A stretch of 64,000 nucleotides of DNA from Rhizobium sp. 16-488-2b (GCF_017741815.1 NZ_JAGHMF010000036.1:434001-498000), one strand, 5' to 3'. Counted from the stretch's first letter, positions 25,979 to 35,322 are shown. Notes: generated from the letters alone by a model not told the origin. A program made the numbers and translations.

Positions 25979-26593
25979 ATGTCGATTGCGACTGAGATCT
26001 CGCCGGTAACCGAGGACACGCGCACCAAGCGACTGAAAGCCGCGACGCATGCAGCACATGAGCGCCTGGACAAGCGCATCATGCAGCTCAATCCTTTCGC
26101 GGACCGGGAGAGTTACGTTCGCCTCGTCACCATGCAGTACCTGTTTCACCGGGATCTCGATGCCCTGTTCTTCAATGAAGAGCTCGACGCCTTGTTGCCG
26201 GATCTCGCCGGTCGCCGGAGGCTGGCTCTCATCGAACAGGATTTTGCCGATCTCGGCGTCGCGATGCCGAACGCGGATAGCGCACCGATATTCGCCAAGG
26301 GAGAGAAGGTCGCGCTTGGGGAAGCCCTCGGATGGCTCTACGTGATCGAAGGCTCCAATCTCGGCGCCGCCTTCCTGTTGAAATACGCGGCCAAGCTCGG
26401 CCTCGACGAGAACATGGGCGCGCGCCATCTCGCCGGCGCGCCGGAAGGGCGTGGCCTGCATTGGCGCACGTTTACGGCAGCGCTCGATAGCGTGGATCTG
26501 AGCGATGATGAGGAACGGGCGGCCATCGCCGGAGCGGACGCCGCCTTCGCGCGTGTCTACGATTTCGCAGAACTCGCCTTCGTCGGGCGCTGA
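25979..26593 (+). CDS. Biliverdin-producing heme oxygenase
   Basis: A 204-aa all-helical heme oxygenase. The proximal His is in LKAATHAAHERLDKR and the distal-helix Gly-rich motif is LGWLYVIEGSNLGAAFL, as in the BphO/HugZ-unrelated bacterial class. It would open heme to biliverdin, CO and iron. Such genes serve either iron recovery from heme or chromophore supply to bacteriophytochromes; no bacteriophytochrome is seen nearby. The start ATG has AAGGG upstream. It is monocistronic. Confidence 0.85.
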   Translation: MSIATEISPVTEDTRTKRLKAATHAAHERLDKRIMQLNPFADRESYVRLVTMQYLFHRDLDALFFNEELDALLPDLAGRRRLALIEQDFADLGVAMPNADSAPIFAKGEKVALGEALGWLYVIEGSNLGAAFLLKYAAKLGLDENMGARHLAGAPEGRGLHWRTFTAALDSVDLSDDEERAAIAGADAAFARVYDFAELAFVGR

Positions 26594-26640
26594 CCTCGCC
26601 TAGCCCTATCGCTCCAACCTGTGCCGGCGGCCCAGCCGGC

Positions 26641-26868
26641 TCAGGTCAGGATCAGGAAATTGGCGCAACTCGCATCGACGCTTCCGATGCGGATTCGGTG
26701 TTCGGTCGCGGCGGACAGCGGCCGGAAAATAACCCGCTTGGCGGCCTTCGCGCGACGCAGCAATTCTTCACCGGCAAACAACAGCCCGTCTTTCTCTGTC
26801 ATTTCGTAGGCGACATGGCCGTTATGCCCGTCATCGGCAATAGTGATCGTCCCCAATCCTGAACGCAT
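26641..26868 (-). CDS. Small hypothetical protein
   Basis: A 75-aa soluble protein beginning MRSGLGTITIADDGHNGHVAYE. The start at 26868 is preceded by GGGAGG and is preferred over the longer frame at 26970, which overlaps a terminator. No family is recognised. It converges on the heme oxygenase gene. Confidence 0.6.
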   Translation of the reverse strand: MRSGLGTITIADDGHNGHVAYEMTEKDGLLFAGEELLRRAKAAKRVIFRPLSAATEHRIRIGSVDASCANFLILT

Positions 26869-27216
26869 TATGTGAGCCTCCCTCGCATTGCGCATATCGT
26901 GCATTAGGGAGATGAAAAGTTCAATGTACTGAATGGGTTGTCCACCCTTTGGCGAAGGGGTGGCGGACAAAGAAAAAGCCTCGCGAAGGGCGAGGCTGAA
27001 GTTTCGGCCGCATCGGGGAAAACGAATGCGACCAAAGCGCTCTTAGCCTATTGCCTGCGTCGTTAACAGGCCAGAATCTGTCGGTTTGGTACGCATCGCA
27101 AGAATATCTCGGCCGGCTCTGTGCTTGACGGCGCAAAGATGTATAGACAAAATTCCGCCTGATAACTGGGTCGCCATCGGATTGCCGCCCGACTTTGAGA
27201 ATACGGGGGTGCCGGC
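26869..27216. other. Intergenic region with tandem hairpins
   Basis: About 350 bp between a minus-strand small gene and the plus-strand dimethylformamidase-like gene. It contains a minus-strand terminator with no gene upstream of it (26971-26997) and a second hairpin (CCACCC/GGGTGG, 26942-26963). A minus-strand small RNA is possible. Confidence 0.5.
26971..26997 (-). terminator. Orphan rho-independent terminator, minus strand
   Basis: Read on the minus strand: AGCCTCGC, 5-nt loop, GCGAGGCT, then TTTTCTTT. No called gene ends here, so it should end an unannotated transcript starting at about 27050-27150. Confidence 0.75.
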
Positions 27217-29226
27217 ATGCGAAAGCGATTGAACCACGACGCAATGGCTGCGGTTGGTTTCATCGAGCCGTGGAGCGTGAAGGCCGGCTCCGCCACGGGC
27301 GCTTTTCTCTCCTGCGTCGATCCGAAGGCAAGCGTCAGGATCGTCACGCTTGATCGCGACGAAGCAGTGGCAGTCGAATGGGAGATCGAACGGCATTCGG
27401 ATTCGCTTTCGATCCGCGAGTACGAGCTCGGCTCCTGGGCCGAGATTCCGGCTACCGCTCTTCGGTCCGACGTCTATGAACTGTCCCTCGAAATCCACTT
27501 CACCAGGAACGAGACAACCAAGCCGGTTATCGCGATCGGTCCCCTGCTCTTGAACCTGGAGCCGGATGGCCGTCTGGTTGCCGTGGTCGAGGGCGAAAGC
27601 CATACCATCGCCGAAGTCCGTAACGAGCGATGGTATCAGCTCGACGTCTCCGTTTCGCCGGGCGCGGTAGGTTACAGGGTCAGGCGTGCTGACCAGCAGG
27701 TCGCAGCGGAACGTACGATCCCGCGCGTCGCGACGGATATCACCGGGCCGATCTGCATCGGCGGCGTCTCGGATCGATCGCGCCAGACCTTGAACGCCAG
27801 GCTCGGCCGCATCCGGCTCACCAGCGCCGACCACGAGACGGAATGGCGCTTTCCCACCCGTGGCCCGGTAAGCGATATTTCGTCCGTGCAGCAGGGCGCC
27901 CCTGCGATCATCCTCCACAATACGCCGACATTTGCGGTCGCCTCGCCGCGCTTTACCGGCGAGATCCATGATCCCCGTCTGGCCCCCGATCATTTTGATG
28001 CCATCCACCTGCACGACGATGACTTCGGCGGTTTCGACTGGGCGGCGGATCTGACTATCCACATCCCCGACGATGCCCGATCCGGCGTCTATGCGCTCGA
28101 GATAAGGACCGATCGCAGCGTGGAGAGGCTGCCTTTCTTCGTTCGCCCGAGGGAGCCTCAATCGAACGTGGCGGTGTTGCTGCCGACCGCGACCTATCTC
28201 GCCTACGCCGACGAACAACTGCCGCCGCATCGCTACCCATGGCATGGCAGCGACCGCGCGCATCTGTTCGCGATCGACAACAATTTCCTCAGCCTCTACG
28301 ACACGCACAGCGATCTCAGCGGCGTCAGCTTGACCTCGAGCCGGCGCCCGCGCGCGACGCTGAGGGACGACTATCATTACCCTCTGTCGAACTCGCCGCA
28401 TCTGCTCTCTGTCGATCTGCAACTGCTAAAGTTTTACGCGCGGCATGGCATCGCGGTCGATGTGCTGACCGATCGCGATCTTCACGACGAAGGCGTCGAC
28501 AGCCTCTCGCCCTATCGCCTGGTGCTGACAGGCAGTCATCCGGAATACTGGTCGTCGACGATGATGAACGGGCTGGATCGCTATCTCGGCTCCGGCGGCA
28601 GCCTCGGCTATCTCGGTGGCAACGGCTTTTACTGGGTGGTCGCCTTCGACGGCGACAAGATGGAACTGAGGCGCGGAAAGAACGATATCTGGAGTGGCCG
28701 GCCGGGTGAGATGCACCTCTCGATGACGGGCGAGCCGGGCGGAAACTGGGAAGATCGCGGCAACCGCCATCCTCAGGCGCTTGTTGGTGTCACCTATGTG
28801 ATCATGAGTTTTGGCCCATCAAGACCTTATCGCCGCTTGGAGGGGAGTTACGGCGCCGAATATGCCTGGTTGTTCGATGGTGTCGGCGAGGTTTTCGGCA
28901 ATAGCGGCACGGTTCTTGGCGGTGCGGCGGGGTATGAGGTGGATGCGGTGCTGCGCTCGGAGGAAACGCCCGCCAACCTGGTTCGGCTGGCGGTCGCCGA
29001 TGGCTTCGACGACAGCTTTCAGGTGCGCCCCGATCTCTGGCTTGCCTATGGTGAAGCAGAGCGGGCCGCGATGCGGCGATCGGATATGACGATCTATCGG
29101 CACGAGGCCGGCGGATTGGTGTTTTCCGCCAGTTCCGTCGCATGGATCGGCGCGCTGCCGGCGCCGGGAGAAGACAACGACGTCGGCCGCATCATGCTCA
29201 ATCTCGTCGGCCGCTTTACGGTCTAA
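27217..29226 (+). CDS. N,N-dimethylformamidase large-subunit-like protein
   Basis: A 669-aa protein. Residues about 20-200 form a LamG/ConA-like lectin domain; the rest matches the large subunit of N,N-dimethylformamidase, with characteristic YLAYADEQL, LTGSHPEYWSSTMM, GGSLGYLGGNGFYWVV and GEPGGNWEDRGN segments. The fold is a glutamine-amidotransferase-like domain. Known members hydrolyse formamides with a separate small subunit; no small subunit gene is seen. The stop overlaps the convergent ABC ATPase stop by 4 nt. It may act on a nitrogen- or sulfonate-linked amide; this is inference. Confidence 0.7.
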   Translation: MRKRLNHDAMAAVGFIEPWSVKAGSATGAFLSCVDPKASVRIVTLDRDEAVAVEWEIERHSDSLSIREYELGSWAEIPATALRSDVYELSLEIHFTRNETTKPVIAIGPLLLNLEPDGRLVAVVEGESHTIAEVRNERWYQLDVSVSPGAVGYRVRRADQQVAAERTIPRVATDITGPICIGGVSDRSRQTLNARLGRIRLTSADHETEWRFPTRGPVSDISSVQQGAPAIILHNTPTFAVASPRFTGEIHDPRLAPDHFDAIHLHDDDFGGFDWAADLTIHIPDDARSGVYALEIRTDRSVERLPFFVRPREPQSNVAVLLPTATYLAYADEQLPPHRYPWHGSDRAHLFAIDNNFLSLYDTHSDLSGVSLTSSRRPRATLRDDYHYPLSNSPHLLSVDLQLLKFYARHGIAVDVLTDRDLHDEGVDSLSPYRLVLTGSHPEYWSSTMMNGLDRYLGSGGSLGYLGGNGFYWVVAFDGDKMELRRGKNDIWSGRPGEMHLSMTGEPGGNWEDRGNRHPQALVGVTYVIMSFGPSRPYRRLEGSYGAEYAWLFDGVGEVFGNSGTVLGGAAGYEVDAVLRSEETPANLVRLAVADGFDDSFQVRPDLWLAYGEAERAAMRRSDMTIYRHEAGGLVFSASSVAWIGALPAPGEDNDVGRIMLNLVGRFTV

Positions 29227-30005
29227 AGCGCGTCGTCCTGCTGCGAACCAGCGCGGATCGCCGCCAGCACTTCCTTCTGGATGGAAATGAAGTCCGAGGT
29301 CGAGATCATGTCCTGATGTCGCGGGCGCGCCAGGCCGACGTGGAAAGTCGCGTTGATCCGGCCGGGATTGATGCTCATCGAAATGATGCGGTCGGAAAGG
29401 TAGACGGCTTCTTCGACGTCATGGGTGACGAACAGCACCGTCAGGCGATGTTCTTCCCAGATCTGCGTCAACAGCTCCTGCATCTGGTGGCGCGTCAGCG
29501 CATCCAGCGCCCCGAAGGGCTCGTCCATCAGGAGCATCTTCGGCCGATAGGACAGCGCGCGTGCGATGGCAACCCGCTGCTTCATGCCACCGGAGAGCTG
29601 CGAGGGGAAGGCATCAGCGAAACGGTCGAGCTTTACCAGATTGATATGGTGCCGCGCGACTTCCCTGCGTTCGGCGGCCGAAAGGCCTGCCGCCTGGAGC
29701 GCGAACTCGACGTTCTGCTGTGCCGTCAGCCAGGGCAGCAGCGTATAGGACTGAAAGACGACACCACGGTCGAGGCCGGGGCCGACGATCGGCGCGCCAT
29801 CGGTCAGGAGCACGCCGTCATTGAACTTCTGCAGGCCGGCAACGATCGACAGAAGGGTGCTCTTGCCGCAGCCGGAGGCGCCGACCAGCGACACGAACTC
29901 GTTGTCGGCCAGTTCCAGATCGATGTCGCTGAGGGCGTGAACACTTCGCTTGCCCGATCCGTACCACTTGTTGAGCGATTGGATCTTGAGTTTCGGTTCA
30001 GTCAT
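29223..30005 (-). CDS. ABC transporter ATP-binding protein (SsuB/TauB type)
   Basis: A 260-aa ATPase. Walker A is GASGCGKSTL, the signature LSGGMKQRVAIARAL and Walker B MLLMDEPFGALD; the length and the SLNKWYG start fit the nitrate/sulfonate/taurine class. The start is ATG 30005, one nt after the permease stop. It powers the importer with the next two genes. Confidence 0.9.
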   Translation of the reverse strand: MTEPKLKIQSLNKWYGSGKRSVHALSDIDLELADNEFVSLVGASGCGKSTLLSIVAGLQKFNDGVLLTDGAPIVGPGLDRGVVFQSYTLLPWLTAQQNVEFALQAAGLSAAERREVARHHINLVKLDRFADAFPSQLSGGMKQRVAIARALSYRPKMLLMDEPFGALDALTRHQMQELLTQIWEEHRLTVLFVTHDVEEAVYLSDRIISMSINPGRINATFHVGLARPRHQDMISTSDFISIQKEVLAAIRAGSQQDDAL

Positions 30006-30006
30006 A

Positions 30007-30864
30007 TCAATGTCTCGACGTATAACGGAAGAAAACACGCTCGAGAGCCTTCATGCTTTGATCGGTGATCAGACCAAGTATGCCAAGAAGCAGGATGTAG
30101 CCGATGATCGTCTGCGTCTGGAAATAACGCTGGGACACCACGATGCGGTAGCCAAGCCCCGAGGTGGCCGCGACAAGCTCGGCCAGAACAAGCCAAGTCC
30201 AGGCCCAGCCCATGCTGATCCGGAGCGTGTCCCAGATCCCCGGCAGCGACGACGGCAGAACGATGCGCCAGAGGATCTTCGGTTCCGACAGGCCGAGTGT
30301 TCGCCCAAGCCCGACGAAGTCTGGCGGCACGCGCTTGACGCTGTCCATCACCATCAGCACCTGCTGGAAGAACGTGCCGATCCAGATGATGACGAATTTC
30401 TGGATGTCGCTGGTTCCAGCCCACAGGATCGTCAGCGGTACGAAGGCGACGACAGGCATGTAGCGGACGAAGTCGATAAACGGTTCGATCGCCGCTTCCC
30501 AGGTGCGGTAGCAGCCGATCATGATGCCGATCGGGATCGCCATCAGTGACGCCAGCGCGAAGCCGACGAGCATTCGGTAGATGCTGATGCCGGCATCGTT
30601 GAGCAACGTCCCGTCGAGTGCCAGCTCCACCATCTTGGTCCAGACAGCGCCTGGGCTCGGAAGGAAGATGGGCTTGACCCAGCCGGTCGCGGTCGCTGCC
30701 CACCAAAAGGCAAACAGCAGTGCGAAGACGCACACCGCGATCAGGAGGAACGTTTTTGCGCCGAGCGGATCACCGATGCGGAATGCACTGGGCGGTCGCC
30801 CGACACCCGCGCGCGAGGACGCGCGGGTGTCGGTGCTGGCAGACGAGGATTGTGATGCCGACAT
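30007..30864 (-). CDS. ABC transporter permease (SsuC/TauC type)
   Basis: A 285-aa inner-membrane permease with a cytoplasmic N-terminus, about six helices and the BPD EAA loop (LGLSEPKILWRIVLPSSLPGI). It belongs to the nitrate/sulfonate/taurine class. It is followed at once by the ATPase gene and preceded at 24 nt by the binding protein. Confidence 0.9.
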   Translation of the reverse strand: MSASQSSSASTDTRASSRAGVGRPPSAFRIGDPLGAKTFLLIAVCVFALLFAFWWAATATGWVKPIFLPSPGAVWTKMVELALDGTLLNDAGISIYRMLVGFALASLMAIPIGIMIGCYRTWEAAIEPFIDFVRYMPVVAFVPLTILWAGTSDIQKFVIIWIGTFFQQVLMVMDSVKRVPPDFVGLGRTLGLSEPKILWRIVLPSSLPGIWDTLRISMGWAWTWLVLAELVAATSGLGYRIVVSQRYFQTQTIIGYILLLGILGLITDQSMKALERVFFRYTSRH

Positions 30865-30888
30865 GGATGATCCGTCTTGAGTAGCGCG

Positions 30889-31905
30889 TTACTTGTTGGC
30901 CGCGTCGACGAAGGACGAGTCGATCATCTGTTCGGCCGTCACGTCCTGGGTCAGGATCTTCGCGAGCTTGGCAGCCTTCAAGACATCGACGAATGTCTTG
31001 GTCTTGAACTCGCCGGCCAAGGCCTTGGACGCTTCGGCGGTCGTGTAATACTGCACGCCGTCGAATGCGGTTGCGAGGTCCTCAGGCGAGGCGCCCACGG
31101 CCTTGGCGATGATCGCGCGGTCCTCGGCGGTGTTGGCCTTGTAGTCGGCGAGCGCCGCGTCCCAGGCCTTCAGCATGGCCAGAACCTGGCCCGGCTTGGA
31201 CTTCAGAACGTCTTCGCGAACAACCAACACGTCCGATACGAGGCCGGGATCCTTGCCGGCTTCGAAGAGAAGCTTGATGGCCTTGTCCTGCGCGCGTGCG
31301 GTCGAGATGTAGGGCTCGTAGGTCACGGCAACCGGAACCCGGCCGGCGATCAGAGCGGAACCCGCATCGGCGGCCGGCATTGGAACGCGGGTGATGTCGT
31401 CGATGGTCATGCCGTTGGCAGCGAGCGCGTAGTTCAGCAAGATGTCGCTCGTCGTGCCTTCTTCATAGGCAACGCTCTTGCCCTTCAGATCGGCGACGCT
31501 GTTGATGTCGTTGCCGGCGAGAATGGCGTCGGCGGTCAGGCTGAAGTCTAGGAGCGAGACGATCTTCACCGGCAGGCCGGCGGCGACCATGCCCATCGCG
31601 GTGTGGGTCGCGATGTTGGCTGCATCCAGCTGGCCGCTGGCGAGCGCCGCGTTCAGGTCCTTGTCTTCGGTGAAGTTGACGAGTTCAACTTCTTCGAGAC
31701 CGGACTTCTTGAACAGATCCTTGCTGGCGGCGACGTGCCACTGGCCGTAGCCGAGCCACGGCTCGATGCCCAGCTTGAAGGTGCCAGCTTCCGGCTTGGC
31801 GGGAATGTCAGCTGCTGCAGCCGGGACGGCCTGCGTGAGAGCGCCGATCACGCCGGCGACGATGGCCAGGCGCGACATGTGAGACTTGATGGATGCGTAT
31901 GTCAT
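30889..31905 (-). CDS. ABC transporter substrate-binding protein (NrtA/SsuA/TauA type)
   Basis: A 338-aa periplasmic protein. A signal peptide (LAIVAGVIGALTQAVPAAAAD) is followed by the family start FKLGIEPWLGYGQWHVAASK. The class binds small sulfonates, nitrate, bicarbonate or related amide compounds. The operon order binding protein-permease-ATPase is standard. Its position next to hps-like dehydrogenases suggests a C3 sulfonate such as DHPS, but the specificity cannot be read from sequence. RBS GAGGGG precedes ATG 31905. Confidence 0.88.
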   Translation of the reverse strand: MTYASIKSHMSRLAIVAGVIGALTQAVPAAAADIPAKPEAGTFKLGIEPWLGYGQWHVAASKDLFKKSGLEEVELVNFTEDKDLNAALASGQLDAANIATHTAMGMVAAGLPVKIVSLLDFSLTADAILAGNDINSVADLKGKSVAYEEGTTSDILLNYALAANGMTIDDITRVPMPAADAGSALIAGRVPVAVTYEPYISTARAQDKAIKLLFEAGKDPGLVSDVLVVREDVLKSKPGQVLAMLKAWDAALADYKANTAEDRAIIAKAVGASPEDLATAFDGVQYYTTAEASKALAGEFKTKTFVDVLKAAKLAKILTQDVTAEQMIDSSFVDAANK

Positions 31906-32013
31906 GGTAACCCCTCTTTTCTAAGATGATGTGTTCGCTAGGCTCGAAGCCGAGACGTCATTCGTGCGTTTTGTCTGTTCAGCCTATATTTTGGGCGGTC
32001 GGTCGAACAGCAT

Positions 32014-32026
32014 TATGTATAGTCAT
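32014..32026. promoter_or_regulatory. Candidate GntR operator, sulfonate importer
   Basis: TATGTATAGTCAT, about 110 bp upstream of the binding-protein start. It shares TATGTATA with the sites at 36810 and 37699. Confidence 0.45.
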
Positions 32027-32183
32027 TTCTTTGCCCGAACTTGTAAATGTGAATCTGCGTGATACCGCCAATTGGCGCCTCGCAAAGTCAGAAAACCTCT
32101 ACCCCTCTATGAATGTGCCTGTCGATTTCGGCAATCGCCGATGTCGCGTTTTGGCGAATTCTTGATGTTCGAAAGCGCTCATC

Positions 32184-33476
32184 TCATGCCTGCTCCGGAT
32201 CGATCGCGTCGAGGAACCGGGTCACGATATCCGTGTCCTCTATCGGCTCGCTGCCCACCATGACAGCCGTTGAAAAGCCGATCAGCGAGGAGGTCGGATT
32301 ATGCGTGGCCGCGCCTGCGCGAAGGTTCATCACCAGCGTCGGGCAGAGGAAGAGCCCGAGCCGGATTACCGTCCTCCAATCCGCTGGAAGCAGCGCTCGG
32401 GTCTTCAGCTCCGTAAGCAATGGCTTCCAAAGCGCAGTTGCCTTGATGTCGAGAAGGCCCTGACGGACCGCGCTCGGCTGCCAGTCGAAATCGGCATGCA
32501 GTGTGCCATCTGTGTAGCGCGCCCGGGCTTCGAATTTCTGCTCGGCCAACGCCGGCTCGTAGAGCCAGAGCGGGTGCGCGAAGATGTTATGGAAAGTGGT
32601 TTTAACCTCGGCAAGGAGCGTCGGAATGTGCTCGCCGGCGAAAGCCGGGTCGAAGAAGGCGAGCGATGCGCCGTCCTCGCTCTTGCGATACCAGACGTTT
32701 GCGTTGTGGGCGTCGCCATGGGCGGTGACGCCGCCGGCATCGGCGAGGCGAAGCGGCGCAAGGCGATTGTGCGCATCGTCAAAAAGCTCGCCGACCGTCT
32801 TTTCATAGGCGATGCCGTTGACGACGAAACGCGCCGCCGCGAATTCGCTCCAATCGAGCGAAACGCCGGGGAAGGCGAAGTGCTTGCCGATGTAAAAGCT
32901 CTCGTAGCGCCCACCCGGGAATGTCGCGCCGGGTTCGCTGACGAGGCGGGCGGAAAACAGCCGGTTCACGGGTTCCTCAGCCACCTGCTCCGGCGTCACC
33001 GGGTGCAGCGTTTCCAGGTAGACCTTGAGCACGGCCTCACTGAGCTTGCGCTCGGCATCCACCGCCTCAGCGGCTGCCGCCGTGTCCGGCTCGAGATCGA
33101 TCGCGCGCAGGACGTCGGAGAACCTGGGGTCGAAGCGGCGCTTGTAGACGAGGATCTGTTCGCCGGGCAGGGTCGACATCATCACCGGCTGATCGACGGG
33201 AAGTCCCGCGCGCGTCAGGATGTCGGCGCGGTAATACTCGCCGCCCATCTTCTCCTCGCCTTCCTCCTGGTGGAATTTGAAGAAGTATTTCTCCTCGCCG
33301 CTTTCGAAGAAGCCGTTCAGCGAGTTCAGGCTGTACTGGTCGAAATTGATCGCGAGATTCTGTGCATCGAGCTCGAACAGGTCGAAGAGCAGCTCGGCGA
33401 GAAGTGTCTCGGCCACGCCATCGCGCTTCTTGGCGTGATCGCGGATAATGGCGGTTCGGCTGTTCGTCTGGCTCAT
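32184..33476 (-). CDS. Phosphotransferase (APH/kinase-fold) family protein
   Basis: A 430-aa protein with the aminoglycoside-phosphotransferase/choline-kinase catalytic motifs: GVTAHGDAHNANVWY (Brenner HGDxHxxN) and LAFFDPAFAGEH (DFG-equivalent DPA). The N-terminal part has an ATP-site-like EKYFFKFHQEE segment (Lys). It is larger than a standard APH and I do not recognise a named family. It lies between a GntR regulator and an ABC binding protein within the same strand run, so a catabolic substrate kinase is the best guess. Confidence 0.6.
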   Translation of the reverse strand: MSQTNSRTAIIRDHAKKRDGVAETLLAELLFDLFELDAQNLAINFDQYSLNSLNGFFESGEEKYFFKFHQEEGEEKMGGEYYRADILTRAGLPVDQPVMMSTLPGEQILVYKRRFDPRFSDVLRAIDLEPDTAAAAEAVDAERKLSEAVLKVYLETLHPVTPEQVAEEPVNRLFSARLVSEPGATFPGGRYESFYIGKHFAFPGVSLDWSEFAAARFVVNGIAYEKTVGELFDDAHNRLAPLRLADAGGVTAHGDAHNANVWYRKSEDGASLAFFDPAFAGEHIPTLLAEVKTTFHNIFAHPLWLYEPALAEQKFEARARYTDGTLHADFDWQPSAVRQGLLDIKATALWKPLLTELKTRALLPADWRTVIRLGLFLCPTLVMNLRAGAATHNPTSSLIGFSTAVMVGSEPIEDTDIVTRFLDAIDPEQA

Positions 33477-33517
33477 GAAATGCGCTTCTCGAATAAACTG
33501 GGTGTTGATGCGTGTTG

Positions 33518-34255
33518 TCAGGCAGGCTTGTGGGTCGGGCGATACCGGCTGCCGAGGGAGTAACGGCTGCCGACATGAGTGAAGGTGTTGACGGTCGCGA
33601 CCGTGGCGCCGGTCCAGGTCTTGCGGTGCAGGACGAGGCAGCTGTCGCGCTCGGGCATCTGCAGCAGCCGCGCCTGCTCCGGCCCGGCCGGCACCGCGCT
33701 GATCAAGTGCTCGACCTCTGTCAGCGGCGTGCAGCGCTGCAGATATTCCAGCGTCGCGATCGAGGTGAAGTCCTGATCGAGATAATGCGGGACGAGAGCG
33801 GGGTTCACATACCGCTCCTCCAGTTGCACCGGAATGTCATTTTCGAAATGCACGACGAGTGAGTGGTCGACGGGCTTGGTCTGATCGAACTCGAATGAGC
33901 TGACAATCGCGGCTGCGGGATGCTCTACGCGCTCGAGCAGGATGACACCGGCGCGATGCTTGCCGCCGCGATCTCGGATCTCGTTGATGATGTTGCTGAC
34001 TTCGATCAGCGTCGACTGCGCCTTGGGCGGCGCGACGAAGGTGCCGACGCCCTGGACCCTGCGAAGATGGCCTTCCGAGGTGAGTTCGCGCAGCGCACGA
34101 TGGACGGTCATTCGGGAGACGCCCAGCGAATTCACGAGATCGTTTTCGGAGGGCAGCCGGGCATTCTGCGCCCACTTGCCGCTGCCGATGTTCGCCAGCA
34201 CAAAGTCCTTGACCTTCTCGTAGAGCGGCGATGCCGAATCCGAAAGTGCACTCAA
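33518..34255 (-). CDS. GntR family regulator, UTRA domain (HutC subfamily)
   Basis: About 245 aa. The winged helix-turn-helix is at about 10-75 (GKWAQNARLPSENDLVNSLG, SRMTVHRALRELTSEGHL), followed by a UTRA ligand domain (ending SRYSLGSRYRPT). The start is a TTG; 34255 is best placed behind GGAG, with 34261 as an alternative. HutC-type proteins bind palindromes centred on GTATA; three such sites lie in this cluster. It is probably the local repressor. Confidence 0.85.
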   Translation of the reverse strand: MSALSDSASPLYEKVKDFVLANIGSGKWAQNARLPSENDLVNSLGVSRMTVHRALRELTSEGHLRRVQGVGTFVAPPKAQSTLIEVSNIINEIRDRGGKHRAGVILLERVEHPAAAIVSSFEFDQTKPVDHSLVVHFENDIPVQLEERYVNPALVPHYLDQDFTSIATLEYLQRCTPLTEVEHLISAVPAGPEQARLLQMPERDSCLVLHRKTWTGATVATVNTFTHVGSRYSLGSRYRPTHKPA

Positions 34256-34304
34256 TGACAAACTCTCCAGTTCGTTCTCGTGAACGGCTATCGCGTGGCG
34301 AACC

Positions 34305-35318
34305 TCAATCCGCGATCTCGACGATGGTCTTCAATTTCTGGCTCTGGCCCTTGAGCAGCCGCTGATAGGCATCCGGGACATCGTCGAGCGAGGCCAAGAT
34401 CTCGCTGAATTCGATGAGCGCCGGTTCCAACTCAGGCAGCAGGGCGATCGCTTCCGGCAGCTCGGACGCGAAAGCGTGGCAGCCGACCAGCGATATTTCC
34501 CTTTCGACCAGGATATTCGGATCGAGATCCAGCTTGCCATGGCTGATGCCGACAAGCGCCAAGGCGCCCCCACCGGCAAGCAGATCAAGGCCGGCGGCAA
34601 TCGCATGAACATTGCCTGTCGCATCGATGGCATAGCGTAGCCGTTCGCCATTCAGCGCGCTGTCGATCGCGGCCTTGTCCAGAGCGACAGCCGTCCCGCC
34701 ACAGATGCGCGCGACCAGCGCCGCGCGCTCGGCATTGGTGTCGGCAAACAGAAGCTTGCCCCCATGAAGCCTCGACAGCAGCAGCCCGCTCAAGCCGCCG
34801 ATCGTGCCGCAGCCGATAACGAGAACCGGTTCATTTTGTCTTGGGTTGAGCCGTCTCACGGCATGCAGCGCTACCGCCAGCGGCTCGGCCATCGCCGCGA
34901 CCTTGGGTGCTAGCGATGGCTCATGCTTGAAGAGCAGCTTTGCCGGCAGCTGAACATGCTCGGCAAACCCGCCGTCGCATGCTTCGCCGACGAAGCCCAG
35001 CGCCTCGCATATATTGCTGCGGCCGGACATGCAGGCGGGGCAGGTGCCGCAATAGACGCGCGAGTCGGCCGCCACGTAGTCGCCGACATTGAGATGCTCG
35101 ACACCTTCGCCGACATCGGTCACCCGGCCGCAAAACTCGTGGCCTGCCGTCGACGGGCGCCTGCTGATCCACTGGCCGGTGCGATAGTTGTGCAGATCGG
35201 AGCCACATATGCCGGCGGCGCGGACCTCCACATTGACGAAGTCGCTGGGTGGCGCCGACGGCGGGTCGATCGTTTCGACCCGCAAATCCCCAGCATCGTG
35301 GAGGCGCACCGCTTTCAA
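34305..35318 (-). CDS. hpsP: Zinc-dependent alcohol dehydrogenase, HpsP-like
   Basis: A 337-aa medium-chain dehydrogenase. The catalytic-zinc region GICGSDLHNYRTG and GHEFCGRVTDVG and the structural-zinc Cys cluster (CGTCPACMSGRSNIC) are intact, and the NAD site is VIGCGTIGGLSG. In DHPS degradation HpsP oxidises the C2 alcohol of 2,3-dihydroxypropane-1-sulfonate. The assignment rests on the neighbouring HpsN- and HpsO-like genes. The start is a TTG at 35318, 4 nt after the hisD-like stop. Confidence 0.65.
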   Translation of the reverse strand: MKAVRLHDAGDLRVETIDPPSAPPSDFVNVEVRAAGICGSDLHNYRTGQWISRRPSTAGHEFCGRVTDVGEGVEHLNVGDYVAADSRVYCGTCPACMSGRSNICEALGFVGEACDGGFAEHVQLPAKLLFKHEPSLAPKVAAMAEPLAVALHAVRRLNPRQNEPVLVIGCGTIGGLSGLLLSRLHGGKLLFADTNAERAALVARICGGTAVALDKAAIDSALNGERLRYAIDATGNVHAIAAGLDLLAGGGALALVGISHGKLDLDPNILVEREISLVGCHAFASELPEAIALLPELEPALIEFSEILASLDDVPDAYQRLLKGQSQKLKTIVEIAD

Positions 35319-35322
35319 GGGC

